A DNA stretch of 64,000 bases, taken from contig NZ_JAJQQP010000018.1 of NCBI RefSeq assembly GCF_028994805.1, positions 37,822-101,821 on the forward strand, read 5' to 3'. Shown piece by piece: positions 1-8,689 of this stretch. Both the position numbers and the translations under genes were made by a program. A model generated the notes under the pieces. That model did no database searches. It was not told the DNA's origin and saw nothing but the letters and a program-made list of their open reading frames with translations. Each line of letters begins with the position of its first letter. The first letter of the stretch is position 1. The DNA comes from Promicromonospora iranensis (GTDB lineage Bacteria > Actinomycetota > Actinomycetes > Actinomycetales > Cellulomonadaceae).

Positions 1-540
1 GGCAAGTATGACCTCAACGTCGACCTACCGGGCCAGTGCGGCGCCCAGGAGGACGGCTCCGTCTTCTCGCTCCCCGCCGACCTGGAGAGCCGGGACCTGA
101 CGATCCCGCTCACCGGTATCAACGGCATCGGCCTGGCGAACGTGCCGGTCAAGGGGGACGGCGGCGGCCGCAGGGACGCCATCAAGATCTCGGCCGACAA
201 GGTCGTCGTCGACGGGTTCTGGCTCAAGTCGTACGCCTACGACCACGGCACGACGGCGGGCACGGACACCCGGGCAAACTTCGTCTCGCTCGAGGGCGAC
301 GCGCAGATGTACGTGTCGTCGATCCACGCCGACCTGCCCGACGGGCAGGACCTTCTGGAGGTGGCCACCAAGGTCCTCGAGGGCGCCTCGCTCATCGAGA
401 TCCTGCTGACCGCCACGGACGCGCGGATGGGCTTCCTCGGCGCGACGTCCGACATCCAGGTCTGGGACGGCTTCCGCGAGCAGGTCTGGGGCGACCCGAC
501 CGACCCGATCGGCAAGGGCCCGACGGCCGGCACCCCCTGA
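1..540 (+). CDS. Unidentified protein, C-terminal part (5' end outside window)
   Basis: The reading frame is open from the first base and ends in TGA at 538-540, giving 179 residues of a C-terminus. It has two Cys-free stretches after a single early Cys, alternating hydrophobic residues typical of beta-rich domains, and an acidic, Gly/Pro-rich tail ending PTAGTP. I do not recognise the family. It converges on the menF-type gene, with a long hairpin between them. The lack of a transmembrane helix here says nothing about the missing N-terminus. Confidence 0.6.
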   Translation, partial: GKYDLNVDLPGQCGAQEDGSVFSLPADLESRDLTIPLTGINGIGLANVPVKGDGGGRRDAIKISADKVVVDGFWLKSYAYDHGTTAGTDTRANFVSLEGDAQMYVSSIHADLPDGQDLLEVATKVLEGASLIEILLTATDARMGFLGATSDIQVWDGFREQVWGDPTDPIGKGPTAGTP

Positions 541-556
541 CACCGTTGAGCCGACG

Positions 557-621
557 CCGTTGAGTGCGGGGTATTTGCTGGATCAGCCGTAGCGATCCAA
601 CACATACCCCGCACTCAACGG
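557..621. terminator. Long hairpin between convergent genes
   Basis: Arms 557-584 and 594-621 pair at 26 of 28 positions; the outer 18 bp are perfect, the loop is 9 nt. It lies between the stop of the upstream gene (540) and the stop of the convergent menF-type gene (628), so it could terminate transcription from both sides. There is no T-tract. The sequence is AT-richer than its surroundings, and a shorter piece (CCGTTGAG) is repeated just upstream at 543-550, so it may alternatively be a copy of a dispersed palindromic repeat. Confidence 0.55.
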
Positions 622-627
622 TTGGGG

Positions 628-2082
628 TCAGGTGGCGCCGAGGGCGTAGCGCATCGGCTCCAGCTTGGCCTCGGACTCCGCCAGCTCCGCCTCGGGGTCC
701 GAGGCCGCGACGATGCCGCAGCCGGCGAACAGCCGGATGTGCCGGCTGTCCGTCGGCGAGATCTCGGCCGAGCGCAGCGCGATGCCCCACTCGCCATCCC
801 CGTCGGCCCCCACCCAGCCCACCGGTCCGGCGTACCGGGCCCGGTCCAGCCCTTCGATCTCCCGGATGAGGCTGCGGGCGGCGGTGGTCGGCGTGCCGCA
901 CACCGCGGCGCTCGGGTGCAACGCGGCCGCCAGCGACAGCGACGACGGCGGACGCCGGCCCGACGCCGGGGTCTGGCCCGTCAGCACCCCCGTCACGTCG
1001 GTCGCCAGGTGCATCACGTTCGGCAGGTGCAGCACGAACGGCGCCTCGGGCACGTTCATCGACGAGCAGAACGGCTCCAGGGCGGCGGCCACCGAGCGCA
1101 CCGCGAACTCGTGCTCCTCCAGGTCCTTCGAGGAGCGGGCGAGCTGGGCCGCGTGCAGCAGGTCGGCGTCGGCGGGCACGACGGGCGAACCGGGCCCGTG
1201 CTCGCGGCGGATCGTGCCCGCCAGCACGCGCGAGGCGACCAGGCCCTTCTCGCTGCGGACCAGCAGCTCCGGCGTCGCGCCGACCATGCCGTCCACACTG
1301 AACGCCCAGCAGGCGTCGTACGCGGACGCGAGACGGCCGAGCAGGTGACGCGCGTCGATCGGGTGCTCGGCGGTGGCGACGACGTCCCGCGCGAGCACCA
1401 CCTTCTCCAGCTCGCCGGTCTGGATCCGAGCGACCCCCTCCGCGACGACCGCCGGCCAGTCGGCGGCCCCGACGGCGCCGTCGGCCAGCACCACCCGGCC
1501 CGGCACCGCGACCGGCTGGTGCGGGTACGCGGTCAGCAGGTCCTCGCCCACCGGGGCGGACCGGTCGCCCACCAGCGAGATGGTCGTCATCCAGGCGCGG
1601 TCGCCCCGCCGTCCGACGACGACGCGCGGCACGATCAGCGCGCCGCTCGCCCGCGCGGGGTCCTCGGACTCGTCACCCGGCGAGACGTCGTCGAAGGCGA
1701 AGCTCCCGAACGCGACGAGGCCGCTGCCGGGCAGGACCACGTCGTCGTGCACGACGGCGCGGTCGAGCACCTGGCGCCAGGCATCGTCGGCGTCGGCGAA
1801 GCGGCCGGGGCCGAACGTCTCGAACCGCAGTGCCTCGCCCCAGCCCACGAGGCCGTCGCCGTGCCGGACCCAGGCGAGGGCGCGGGTGTCGGGGAGCCGG
1901 TCGATGAGCGCGGTCGGGCCGTCGGGGAGGTCGTCGACCGCGACGGTGCGGACGACGAGCTGCGGGTCCGGCGACGCGCCTGGCGGGGCGTCCGGCGAGG
2001 CCGGTGCGCGGGTTGCCCAGGTGCTGGACGCGGTGGTGCCGGTCGGCGCACCAGGGGTGCGTCCGGCAGGTGAAACGATCAT
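628..2082 (-). CDS. menF: Isochorismate synthase (MenF/EntC family)
   Basis: A chorismate-binding enzyme that isomerises chorismate to isochorismate, the entry step of menaquinone (or siderophore) synthesis. The 484-residue protein has the family's late signature, FAGCGIVAASDPEAELAESE, close to the C-terminus, plus the upstream blocks KVVLARDVV and AGTIRRE. I chose the ATG at 2082 (MIVSPAGR); the open frame continues upstream to 2193, but that would run into the divergent methyltransferase gene. The N-terminal ~50 residues are Ala/Pro/Thr-rich and probably disordered. The neighbouring menG, reductase and complex I genes favour menaquinone over siderophore synthesis. Anthranilate or aminodeoxychorismate synthase is less likely because the glycine-rich isochorismate-type ending is present. 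Confidence 0.88.
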   Translation of the reverse strand: MIVSPAGRTPGAPTGTTASSTWATRAPASPDAPPGASPDPQLVVRTVAVDDLPDGPTALIDRLPDTRALAWVRHGDGLVGWGEALRFETFGPGRFADADDAWRQVLDRAVVHDDVVLPGSGLVAFGSFAFDDVSPGDESEDPARASGALIVPRVVVGRRGDRAWMTTISLVGDRSAPVGEDLLTAYPHQPVAVPGRVVLADGAVGAADWPAVVAEGVARIQTGELEKVVLARDVVATAEHPIDARHLLGRLASAYDACWAFSVDGMVGATPELLVRSEKGLVASRVLAGTIRREHGPGSPVVPADADLLHAAQLARSSKDLEEHEFAVRSVAAALEPFCSSMNVPEAPFVLHLPNVMHLATDVTGVLTGQTPASGRRPPSSLSLAAALHPSAAVCGTPTTAARSLIREIEGLDRARYAGPVGWVGADGDGEWGIALRSAEISPTDSRHIRLFAGCGIVAASDPEAELAESEAKLEPMRYALGAT

Positions 2083-2132
2083 CCGCTTCAGGATAAGGGT
2101 GTGCGACGTGCGCAAGCGCGAGCCGTAGCGGA

Positions 2133-2151
2133 GGTCACAGCGCGCGTGACC
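2133..2151. promoter_or_regulatory. Inverted repeat in the menF/menG divergent region
   Basis: GGTCAC (2133-2138) and GTGACC (2146-2151) form a perfect 6-bp dyad around a 7-bp centre in the 98-bp gap between the divergent menF-type and menG genes. It is suitably placed for a regulator acting on both. The regulator is unknown. Confidence 0.35.
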
Positions 2152-2180
2152 GCGTCCTGGCGACATGAAACGATGGCGGC

Positions 2181-2876
2181 ATGTCCCGCGCAAGCCTGGA
2201 AAAGAAGCCGGCCGAGGTCGCGTCGATGTTCGACGGGATCGCCGCCCGCTACGACCTGACGAACGACCTGATCTCCCTGGGCCAGGACCGGCGCTGGCGC
2301 CGGCTCACGGTCGAGGCGGTCGCGGCCATGCCGGGCGAGCGGGTGCTCGACCTCGCGGCAGGCACCGGGACCAGCAGCGAGCCCTTCGCCGCCGACGGTG
2401 CGTTCGTCGTCCCCTCCGACTTCTCGACCGGCATGCTGCAGGTCGGCAAGGAGCGTCGGCCGGACCTGCCGTTCGTGGCGGGTGACGCCATGCGGCTGCC
2501 GTTCGCCGACGCGTCCTTCGACGCCGTGACCATCAGCTTCGGGCTGCGGAACGTCGCGGACACCAGCGTGGCGCTGCGCGAGATGCTGCGTGTGGTCCGG
2601 CCCGGCGGGCGCGTGGTGATCTGCGAGTTCTCCACCCCCACGTGGACGCCGTTCCGGGTGGTCTACCAGGAGTACCTGATGCGGGCCCTGCCGGTGGTGG
2701 CGAACTTCGTGACCCGCGAGAAGGGTTCCTACGACTACCTGGCCGAGTCGATCCGCACCTGGCACACCCAGGTCGAGCTGGCGCACCTCCTGCTCGAGGC
2801 CGGCTGGGAGCACGCCGCGTACCGCAACGTGTCCGCCGGCATCGTGGCGCTGCACCGGGCGGTCCGCCCGGCCTGA
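2181..2876 (+). CDS. menG: Demethylmenaquinone methyltransferase (MenG/UbiE)
   Basis: SAM-dependent C-methyltransferase that converts demethylmenaquinone to menaquinone, the last ring modification. 231 residues, normal for the family. The SAM motif I is [12 protein letters not shown] near residue 54, followed by [20 protein letters not shown], which matches motifs II/III of UbiE proteins, and the FGLRN block that is characteristic of UbiE/COQ5. The start ATG at 2181 gives the usual N-terminus with [20 protein letters not shown]. It is divergent from the isochorismate synthase gene and stands alone on its strand, since the next gene (ABC permease) is convergent. Confidence 0.93.
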   Translation: MSRASLEKKPAEVASMFDGIAARYDLTNDLISLGQDRRWRRLTVEAVAAMPGERVLDLAAGTGTSSEPFAADGAFVVPSDFSTGMLQVGKERRPDLPFVAGDAMRLPFADASFDAVTISFGLRNVADTSVALREMLRVVRPGGRVVICEFSTPTWTPFRVVYQEYLMRALPVVANFVTREKGSYDYLAESIRTWHTQVELAHLLLEAGWEHAAYRNVSAGIVALHRAVRPA

Positions 2877-2916
2877 CGCGGTCCGCCCGGCCGGACGCCG
2901 GACGGACGGCGACGTC

Positions 2917-4617
2917 CTACCGGGCCGAGCTCTTGGCGACCCGGTCCGCACGTTCCTTCTGCTGCCGCGCCTTGGCCTCCTGCTCCCCCTTCAGCGTGGC
3001 CGACTCGAACCAGTCGAGCGCGCCCGACGTGGCGGGGTCGCGGAACACCTGGCCGTACCGGATGCGGCTGAAGAGGTCGGGCAGGCGGGCGGTCAGGTAG
3101 CCGATCGTGATCCGGCCGAGCAGCCACGCGGCGCCGAAGCCGTTCGCGAGCCCGACGACGGCCGTGAGCGCCGCCAGCCACGCCGAGGGCGACATCGCGA
3201 GGAGGGCGACCATCCCGGCGGTGGGTGCCACCGCTACCGAGATCAGCAGGATCACCACCCAGACGTGCAGGCTGATGTTCCCCACGGCGTCGTTGGGGCC
3301 CACCCGCTGCCGCGGGTCGACGCCTGGCGACACGCCCACGGCGGCCACGAGGACCGCCGCGCCGGAGGCGGCTCCGAACAGGGCGGGCAGGGCGGCCAGC
3401 AGGATCGGGACCGCCCACCAGGCCTGGCTGAGCACCACGAAGAGCGCCGTGACCACCAGCACCTTGGGCAGGAACACCAGCACCGCGCCCCACTGCCGCC
3501 CACGCACGTCCGCCCGGACCGAGGTCTCGTCCTGCCCGACGACGTCGAGCCACACGGCGCTGCCGTCCTGGCCGTACATGGTGCACGCGGCGATGCCGAG
3601 CATGAAGGCGACGAACAGGCCGGAGAACGCGGCGATGACACGGAGGTCCTCGCTGGTCAGCGCGAGCGCCCCGATGAACACGCCGCCCCAGACGGCGGAC
3701 TGCACCTCGACCATCCGCCAGCCGTCGCGGCTCCACTGCCGGAGCTCCTTGCTGATCACCGCGCCGGTCTGGGTGCGGGGCAGGAGCCCGGCTCCCGCGA
3801 CCAGTCCGGCGGACCGGCGGCGGCCACGACGGCGCCGGGTGCGCGGGCTGGTCGAGGGCACCAGGAGCGGCACGGCGGCCACGATCGCCGCGCCCGCGCA
3901 CAGCGCGAGGGCACCTAGCAGCAGCAGGGCTCCGCCCCAGTCGCCGCGCGCGGCACGCTCGACCGCGAGCACGGACCAGGACGTGGGGCTCATGTCCAGA
4001 CCGCTCGTCACGGCGGGGTCGGTGATGCCCGTGGCCAGCAGGTCGGGCGTGCGCTGGATGGCGATCGACACCGGGATCCAGCCGGCGAACATCCCCGCGA
4101 ACATCAGGCCGAACTGGATCGACGCGATCTCGATGCCGATGCGCGAGCCCATCGCGGCTCCGAGCAGGCCGTAGACCAGGCGGGACAGGGCGATGACAAA
4201 CACCCAGGTCAGCAGGGCTCCGGGGATCGCCACGACCAGGGTGACGGGGTCGAGCAGTGCGGCGTGCAGGCTGACCGCGAGCAGCGCGACGAGCACCAGC
4301 GCGGCGGCGATGCTCACGTACACGCTGACCAGGAGCCCCCGGCCCAGTGCGCGCCGGGGGATGGGCAGCAACGCGAACCAGCTGGGCCGCAGCGTGCCCG
4401 CCCCGCTCATCAGCACCGGGCCGATGGCCGCCCCGAGGCCCCAGAACAGCAGGCCGAGGGTGAGGATCGAGTGCCGGGCGTCGTCACCGCCGGCGACGAA
4501 CGCGGCCGCCCAGGTGGCCGCGGCCAGCAGGCTGCCGATCACCCAGCCGGCCGGGCGCATGCCCGGGGCGGTGTGGCGCAGCGTGGTCAGCTTGAGTGAG
4601 ATCAGCTCCCGATCCAC
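2917..4617 (-). CDS. ABC exporter membrane subunit
   Basis: Large polytopic membrane protein (566 residues) with roughly 12 hydrophobic segments, paired with the ATPase encoded just upstream on the same strand. The start is taken as GTG at 4617, inside the last codons of the ATPase gene (16-nt overlap), because a strong AGAGGAGG ribosome site lies 7 nt before it; the frame stays open to 4755 but that would be wholly inside the ATPase gene. The C-terminus is charged (KGEQEAKARQQKERADRVAK) and cytoplasmic. The size and pattern resemble ABC-2-like permeases of unknown substrate; no binding protein gene is present, so export is more likely than import. Confidence 0.8.
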   Translation of the reverse strand: MDRELISLKLTTLRHTAPGMRPAGWVIGSLLAAATWAAAFVAGGDDARHSILTLGLLFWGLGAAIGPVLMSGAGTLRPSWFALLPIPRRALGRGLLVSVYVSIAAALVLVALLAVSLHAALLDPVTLVVAIPGALLTWVFVIALSRLVYGLLGAAMGSRIGIEIASIQFGLMFAGMFAGWIPVSIAIQRTPDLLATGITDPAVTSGLDMSPTSWSVLAVERAARGDWGGALLLLGALALCAGAAIVAAVPLLVPSTSPRTRRRRGRRRSAGLVAGAGLLPRTQTGAVISKELRQWSRDGWRMVEVQSAVWGGVFIGALALTSEDLRVIAAFSGLFVAFMLGIAACTMYGQDGSAVWLDVVGQDETSVRADVRGRQWGAVLVFLPKVLVVTALFVVLSQAWWAVPILLAALPALFGAASGAAVLVAAVGVSPGVDPRQRVGPNDAVGNISLHVWVVILLISVAVAPTAGMVALLAMSPSAWLAALTAVVGLANGFGAAWLLGRITIGYLTARLPDLFSRIRYGQVFRDPATSGALDWFESATLKGEQEAKARQQKERADRVAKSSAR

Positions 4618-5408
4618 GCCAGGTCCTCCTCTGCGAGATCGGTGGTGCCGACGAGCTCCACGAACCGGTCCTCGAGGCTGCCGCCACCGCGGACCTCGTC
4701 GAGGGTGCCGTCGGCGAGGACCTGGCCGCGGGCGATGATCGCCACCCGGTCGCACAGCTGCTCGACGAGGCTCATCACGTGGCTGGAGATGATCACGGAT
4801 CCGCCGGCGTCGGTGAACCGGCGCAAGATGGCCGTGAGCACCCGGGCCGAGACCGGGTCCACCGCCTCGTACGGCTCGTCGAGGACCAGGAGTCGGGGTG
4901 AGTGCAGCAGCGCGGTGGCCAGCCCGATCTTCTTGCGCATGCCCGTCGAGTACTCGCCCACGAGCGTGCCGAGCGCCTCGGCCTCCTCCAGCTCGAGGAT
5001 GCGCAGCAGCTCGGCGGTGCGGTCCGCGACCGTCTGCGTGGGCAGCCGGCGGAACCGGCCCCAGAAGGTCAGCAGCTCACCGCCGGTCAGCCGCTCGGGC
5101 AGGGCCAGGCCGTCGGGGAGCACACCGAGCAGCCGCTTGGCCTCGATCGGGTCGGACCACACGTCGACACCGTGCACGAGCGCCCGGCCGGCGCTCGGCC
5201 GCAGCAGACCGACCGCCATCGACAGGGCGGTGGTCTTGCCGGCACCGTTGGGGCCGACGAGGCCGAAGAACGAGCCGGGCGGTACCCGGAGGTCGATGCT
5301 GTCCACCGCCACCTTGTCGGCGAACTCGCGGCGGAGGCCCGCGAGCTCGAGCGCGGGGACCGCGCCACCCGGTGGCGCGCTGTTCGGGGTCGAGGGCTCT
5401 GGGGTCAT
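4602..5408 (-). CDS. ABC transporter ATP-binding protein
   Basis: Cytoplasmic ATPase that powers the adjacent permease. 268 residues with Walker A GPNGAGKTT (52-60), signature region EYSTGMRKKIGLA, Walker B LLVLDEPYEAVDP, and the switch His in IISSHVMSLVEQLCDRVAII. The EYSTGMRKK form of the signature is typical of ABC-2-type exporter ATPases. The ATG at 5408 faces a divergent two-component kinase gene across a region with a 22-bp palindrome, so the exporter may be a target of that system. Substrate unknown. Confidence 0.9.
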   Translation of the reverse strand: MTPEPSTPNSAPPGGAVPALELAGLRREFADKVAVDSIDLRVPPGSFFGLVGPNGAGKTTALSMAVGLLRPSAGRALVHGVDVWSDPIEAKRLLGVLPDGLALPERLTGGELLTFWGRFRRLPTQTVADRTAELLRILELEEAEALGTLVGEYSTGMRKKIGLATALLHSPRLLVLDEPYEAVDPVSARVLTAILRRFTDAGGSVIISSHVMSLVEQLCDRVAIIARGQVLADGTLDEVRGGGSLEDRFVELVGTTDLAEEDLAWIGS

Positions 5409-5471
5409 GCACCCAACCTGCCGGGTGGGGACGGAACGCGCATCGGCTGATCGGCCATCGCCGTGGCGCGG

Positions 5472-5493
5472 GGTCTGGCCGATCGGCCAGACC
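5472..5493. promoter_or_regulatory. 22-bp perfect palindrome between exporter and two-component genes
   Basis: GGTCTGGCCGA/TCGGCCAGACC is perfectly self-complementary. It lies between the divergent starts of the ABC ATPase (5408) and the sensor kinase (5542). A related half-site, GGCTGATCGGCC, occurs about 25 bp to the left (around 5445-5456). The geometry suits a dimeric regulator, plausibly the NarL-type response regulator encoded next door; a terminator role is unlikely between divergent starts. Confidence 0.55.
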
Positions 5494-5541
5494 TGCCCCG
5501 ATCCGTGGCCGTGGCACGCGGCGGGTACCTATTCTCGACGC

Positions 5542-6795
5542 ATGGTCAGCGAGGCACTCCCGGTCGCGGGCGGACGGCGGTCCGCGCTCGCCGGGCTGAG
5601 CCCGTTACGGGCGCCGCGGACCGGCGTCCAGTGGGTCGTGGACTGCCTGCTGTTCGTCCTCGCGCTCCTGGTCTGGGCCTCGTACCTGGACCCGGCGCGG
5701 GACCTGACACCGGGGATCCCGGACTGGTTCCTGCCCTGGGATTACGCCATGGGCATCCTGTCCTGCTGTGCGCTCTGGTGGACCCGCAGCCACCCGCTGG
5801 CGGTCGGTCTGGTGGTCTTCGTGCCGGCGGCGCTGTCCGCGAGCGCGGCATTCGCCGTCGTCGTCGTCATCTACCGGATGGCGGCCCACCTGCGCCCCCA
5901 GGTCTCGGTACCGCTCGTCGTCGGGTACCTCGCGGCGGCGATCCCGTACCACGCTCTCTTTCCCATCCCGGGGGTGGACTGGCCGTCGTACCTGATCGTG
6001 ATCACGCTCCTGCACCTCCTGGCGCTCAGCCTCGGGCTGCTCGCGCGGTCCAGACGGCTCGTGCTGGAGGGCCTGCACGCCGAGGCCGCGCGGGAGCGGG
6101 CGCTGGCGGCGGCACGGCTCGAGGGAGCGCGCCGGGTGGAGCGAGAACGCATCGCCCGCGAGATGCACGACGTGCTGGCCCACCGGGTCTCGTTGCTCTC
6201 GGTGCACGCCGGGGCGCTGGAGTACCGCACGGCGGGTGAGGCGCCGCCCACGCTCGACGAGGTGCGCGCGGCGGCGGCGGTGATCCGGCACAACGCGCAC
6301 CTGGCCGTCGAGGAGCTGCGGCAGGTGCTGGTGGTGCTGCGGAGCCCCGCGGCGACGGGCACCGCGCCCGAGAAGGCGCCGGACGCTCCACCCGAGCGCC
6401 CGCAGCCGCTGCTCCGGGACGTCCCGCAGCTGGTGGACGAGGCACAGGGCGCCGGGCAGCGGGTCAGCGCGCGGCTGGACCTCGAACCGCTCGCCGAGCT
6501 CCCGGACAACGTGCAGCGCACGGTCTACCGGTTGGTGCAGGAAGGGTTGACGAACGCTCGCAAGCACGCGGCCGGGGCGGTCGTCACCGTCGACGTCGGC
6601 CCGGGCGACGGGCAGGTGCGCGTCGAGGTGGCCAACGTGCTGCCGGTCGGGGTGACCGCGAGCGAGATCCCCGGCATCGGTGCGGGGCTGGTCGGGCTGG
6701 CCGAACGGGTCCGGCTGGACGGCGGCCGGTTCGAGCACGGCGTCCGCGACGGTGCGTTCCGCCTGGCCGCGTACCTGCCGTGGGACCGCGCATGA
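5542..6795 (+). CDS. Sensor histidine kinase, DesK/NarX-like (HisKA_3)
   Basis: Membrane sensor kinase of a two-component system, 417 residues. The N-terminal 170 residues contain about five hydrophobic helices and no large extracytoplasmic domain, so it probably senses a membrane-associated signal. The dimerisation/phosphoacceptor segment is RIAREMHDVLAHRVSLLSV with His209. A short ATPase domain follows (VQEGLTNARKHAAGA as N box, then a GIGAGLVGLAERV glycine-rich segment). I chose the ATG at 5542 rather than the far-upstream open frame that would overlap the exporter gene. The response regulator gene overlaps its stop codon (ATGA). Confidence 0.9.
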   Translation: MVSEALPVAGGRRSALAGLSPLRAPRTGVQWVVDCLLFVLALLVWASYLDPARDLTPGIPDWFLPWDYAMGILSCCALWWTRSHPLAVGLVVFVPAALSASAAFAVVVVIYRMAAHLRPQVSVPLVVGYLAAAIPYHALFPIPGVDWPSYLIVITLLHLLALSLGLLARSRRLVLEGLHAEAARERALAAARLEGARRVERERIAREMHDVLAHRVSLLSVHAGALEYRTAGEAPPTLDEVRAAAAVIRHNAHLAVEELRQVLVVLRSPAATGTAPEKAPDAPPERPQPLLRDVPQLVDEAQGAGQRVSARLDLEPLAELPDNVQRTVYRLVQEGLTNARKHAAGAVVTVDVGPGDGQVRVEVANVLPVGVTASEIPGIGAGLVGLAERVRLDGGRFEHGVRDGAFRLAAYLPWDRA

Positions 6796-7544
6796 CGCCG
6801 GTCCGGGTCGTGCTGGTGGACGACGACGCGCTGGTCCTCCAGGGGCTGCGCCTGATGCTCGCCGGAGCGCCGGGCATCGACGTGGTCGGTGACGCGGACG
6901 ACGGCGACGGGCTGGTCGACCTGGTGCGCGAGGCGACGCCGGACGTCGTGCTGCTGGACCTCCGCATGCCGCGGCTCGACGGTGTCGCCGCGCTCCGCGA
7001 CCTCCGGAGGGCTCCGGACGTCCCGCAACCCGCGGTGATCGTGCTGACCACGTTCGACGCGGAGCCGGTGGTCCTCGACGCTGTGCGCGCCGGTGCGTCG
7101 GGGTTCCTGCTCAAGCACACCCCGCCGGCCGACATCGTCCGGGCGATCCGTTCGGCGGCCGACGGCGAGCCGACCGTGTCGCCCGCCGTGCTGCGGCGGC
7201 TGATCGATCACGTGGCCGACACGTCAGGGGATGTCGGGGCCGCCCGGGCGGGTGCCGGCGCCGCGACGTCCGGCGCCGCGACGGAGGCCGGAGCGGACAG
7301 CCTCGCACCGCTCACGGACCGGGAGCGGCAGGTCGCGGCCGCCGTCGCCGAGGGCCTCGGCAACGCCGAGATCGCCCGCCGGCTGTACCTGTCGCACGGT
7401 TCGGTCAAGGCGCACATCTCGAGCGCCCTGACCAAGCTGGGCCTGGAGAACCGCACCCAGCTCGCGATCGCCGCCCACACCGCGGGGATCGCCGGTACAC
7501 GGCCCTCGGCCCCGCCCGGTCCCCGAGCAGGACCCGTCATCTGA
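6792..7544 (+). CDS. Response regulator, NarL/LuxR type
   Basis: DNA-binding partner of the upstream kinase. 250 residues: receiver domain (VLVDDDALVLQGLRLML at the start, phospho-acceptor Asp56 in VLLDLRMPRLDG, conserved Thr and Lys in VLTTFDAEP and FLLKHTPP), an Ala/Gly-rich linker of about 25 residues, then a LuxR-type HTH with LTDRERQVAAAVAEGLGNAE and SHGSVKAHISSALTKLGLEN. The ATG at 6792 overlaps the kinase stop. It may control the divergent exporter through the palindrome at 5472-5493. It converges on the AraC-type gene, leaving only 10 bp between stops. Confidence 0.93.
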   Translation: MTPVRVVLVDDDALVLQGLRLMLAGAPGIDVVGDADDGDGLVDLVREATPDVVLLDLRMPRLDGVAALRDLRRAPDVPQPAVIVLTTFDAEPVVLDAVRAGASGFLLKHTPPADIVRAIRSAADGEPTVSPAVLRRLIDHVADTSGDVGAARAGAGAATSGAATEAGADSLAPLTDRERQVAAAVAEGLGNAEIARRLYLSHGSVKAHISSALTKLGLENRTQLAIAAHTAGIAGTRPSAPPGPRAGPVI

Positions 7545-7554
7545 GCAGGACCCG

Positions 7555-8580
7555 TCATCCCGCGCCGGCGGCGGCGGTCTCCCGGAACCGGCCGGGCGGC
7601 TGCCCCGTCCACCGCCGGAACGTCCGCGAGAAGGAGGCGGCGTCCGAGAACCCCACGAGGTAGGCGACCTCGCCCACGGACGTCCGGCCCGCCCGCAGGT
7701 AGTCGGTCGCGAGCTCCCGGCGCACGTCGTCGACGACCTGCCGAAAACCGGTGCCCTCGGCACGGAGCCGACGGAACAGCGTCGAGCGGCTGCAGTGGAG
7801 CCGGGCCGCCACGGCGTCCGCGCTGACCTCTCCCTCGTGCACCACCGTGCGCACGAGGTCCTCCACCCGCTCGTGGAAGGTCTCCGGTGGCGGACGCCGG
7901 GCCAGCAGCGCGTCCCCTTTCTCCCGCAGGACACCGAAGACGTAGCGGGGGTGCCGCGCCACCGGCCAGGAACCCACCTCGGGGTGGAGCTCGATCGCGG
8001 TGCGCGGGGCGGCGAACCGGACGGGGCAGCCCAGCACGCGCTCGTACTCGTCCGGGCGCTCCGGTGTCTCGCGGGTGAGGTCCACGCGCAGCACGTGGGA
8101 CCGGTCCAGGAACCGCCGCGGACCGCAGACCAGGCGCGCGACGGCCTCCTCGGACAGCTCGGGCCCCGGTCCCACCGGTCGGCGCTCGACCAGCAGCAGC
8201 CGGTCCCCGGAGCGTTCGGCCTCGAACCGCGGACCGTCGTCGCCCGTGTCGATCTCCAGCGCGAGCCGTCCGTACCGCTGGAGCTGGTGCAGGGCGGTGG
8301 CCATGTCGGGGGCGGCCTCCATGATCAGACCGACGATCGAGACGTCCGCCATCGCGACCTCGGCCCCGTGGTGGAGCGCCAGGGCCTCGTCGTCCAGAGC
8401 GACACGGGCCGCGCGCAGGAGCTCCAGGTAGCGCGGCAGCGGGACGCGCTCGTCGGGGTCACGCAGCCGCGCACGCGACAGGCCGGAGGCCGCGGCGAGG
8501 GCGTCGGCGTCGGCGCCGTGCGCCTCGGCGTAGGTGAGCAGCCCGGCGACCAGACCGGCCGCTATCGTCGCTCGTCGCAC
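7555..8580 (-). CDS. AraC-family transcriptional regulator
   Basis: 341-residue regulator with an N-terminal domain of the 'arabinose-binding domain of AraC' type (GLVAGLLTYAEAHGADADAL start, about 200 residues) and a C-terminal double HTH: SADAVAARLHCSRSTLFRRL then VGEVAYLVGFSDAASFSRTF and RWTGQPPGRFR. I place the start at GTG 8580, preceded by GAGGAGGAG with 6-nt spacing; the frame remains open to 8745 but would then enter the divergent gene. It is divergent from a small membrane protein gene, the most likely target. Members of this subfamily often regulate lipid or small-molecule metabolism; the ligand here is unknown. Confidence 0.88.
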   Translation of the reverse strand: MRRATIAAGLVAGLLTYAEAHGADADALAAASGLSRARLRDPDERVPLPRYLELLRAARVALDDEALALHHGAEVAMADVSIVGLIMEAAPDMATALHQLQRYGRLALEIDTGDDGPRFEAERSGDRLLLVERRPVGPGPELSEEAVARLVCGPRRFLDRSHVLRVDLTRETPERPDEYERVLGCPVRFAAPRTAIELHPEVGSWPVARHPRYVFGVLREKGDALLARRPPPETFHERVEDLVRTVVHEGEVSADAVAARLHCSRSTLFRRLRAEGTGFRQVVDDVRRELATDYLRAGRTSVGEVAYLVGFSDAASFSRTFRRWTGQPPGRFRETAAAGAG

Positions 8581-8629
8581 CGTGTGCTCCTCCTCGGATC
8601 GGGGTCCCGGAGACTCCTGACCCGCAGGA

Positions 8630-8678
8630 TCAGGGACCCTGACACAGCGGATCATTCCGGTGCCGGGACACCGGGACA
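8630..8678. promoter_or_regulatory. Candidate operator between AraC regulator and membrane protein
   Basis: In the 109-bp divergent gap there is a dyad TCAGGG-A-CCCTGA (8630-8642) and, closer to the membrane protein gene, an exact tandem repeat of CCGGGACA (8663-8670 and 8671-8678). AraC-family proteins usually bind directly repeated half-sites, so the tandem repeat fits. No experimental support. Confidence 0.35.
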
Positions 8679-8689
8679 AGACTGGCCGC

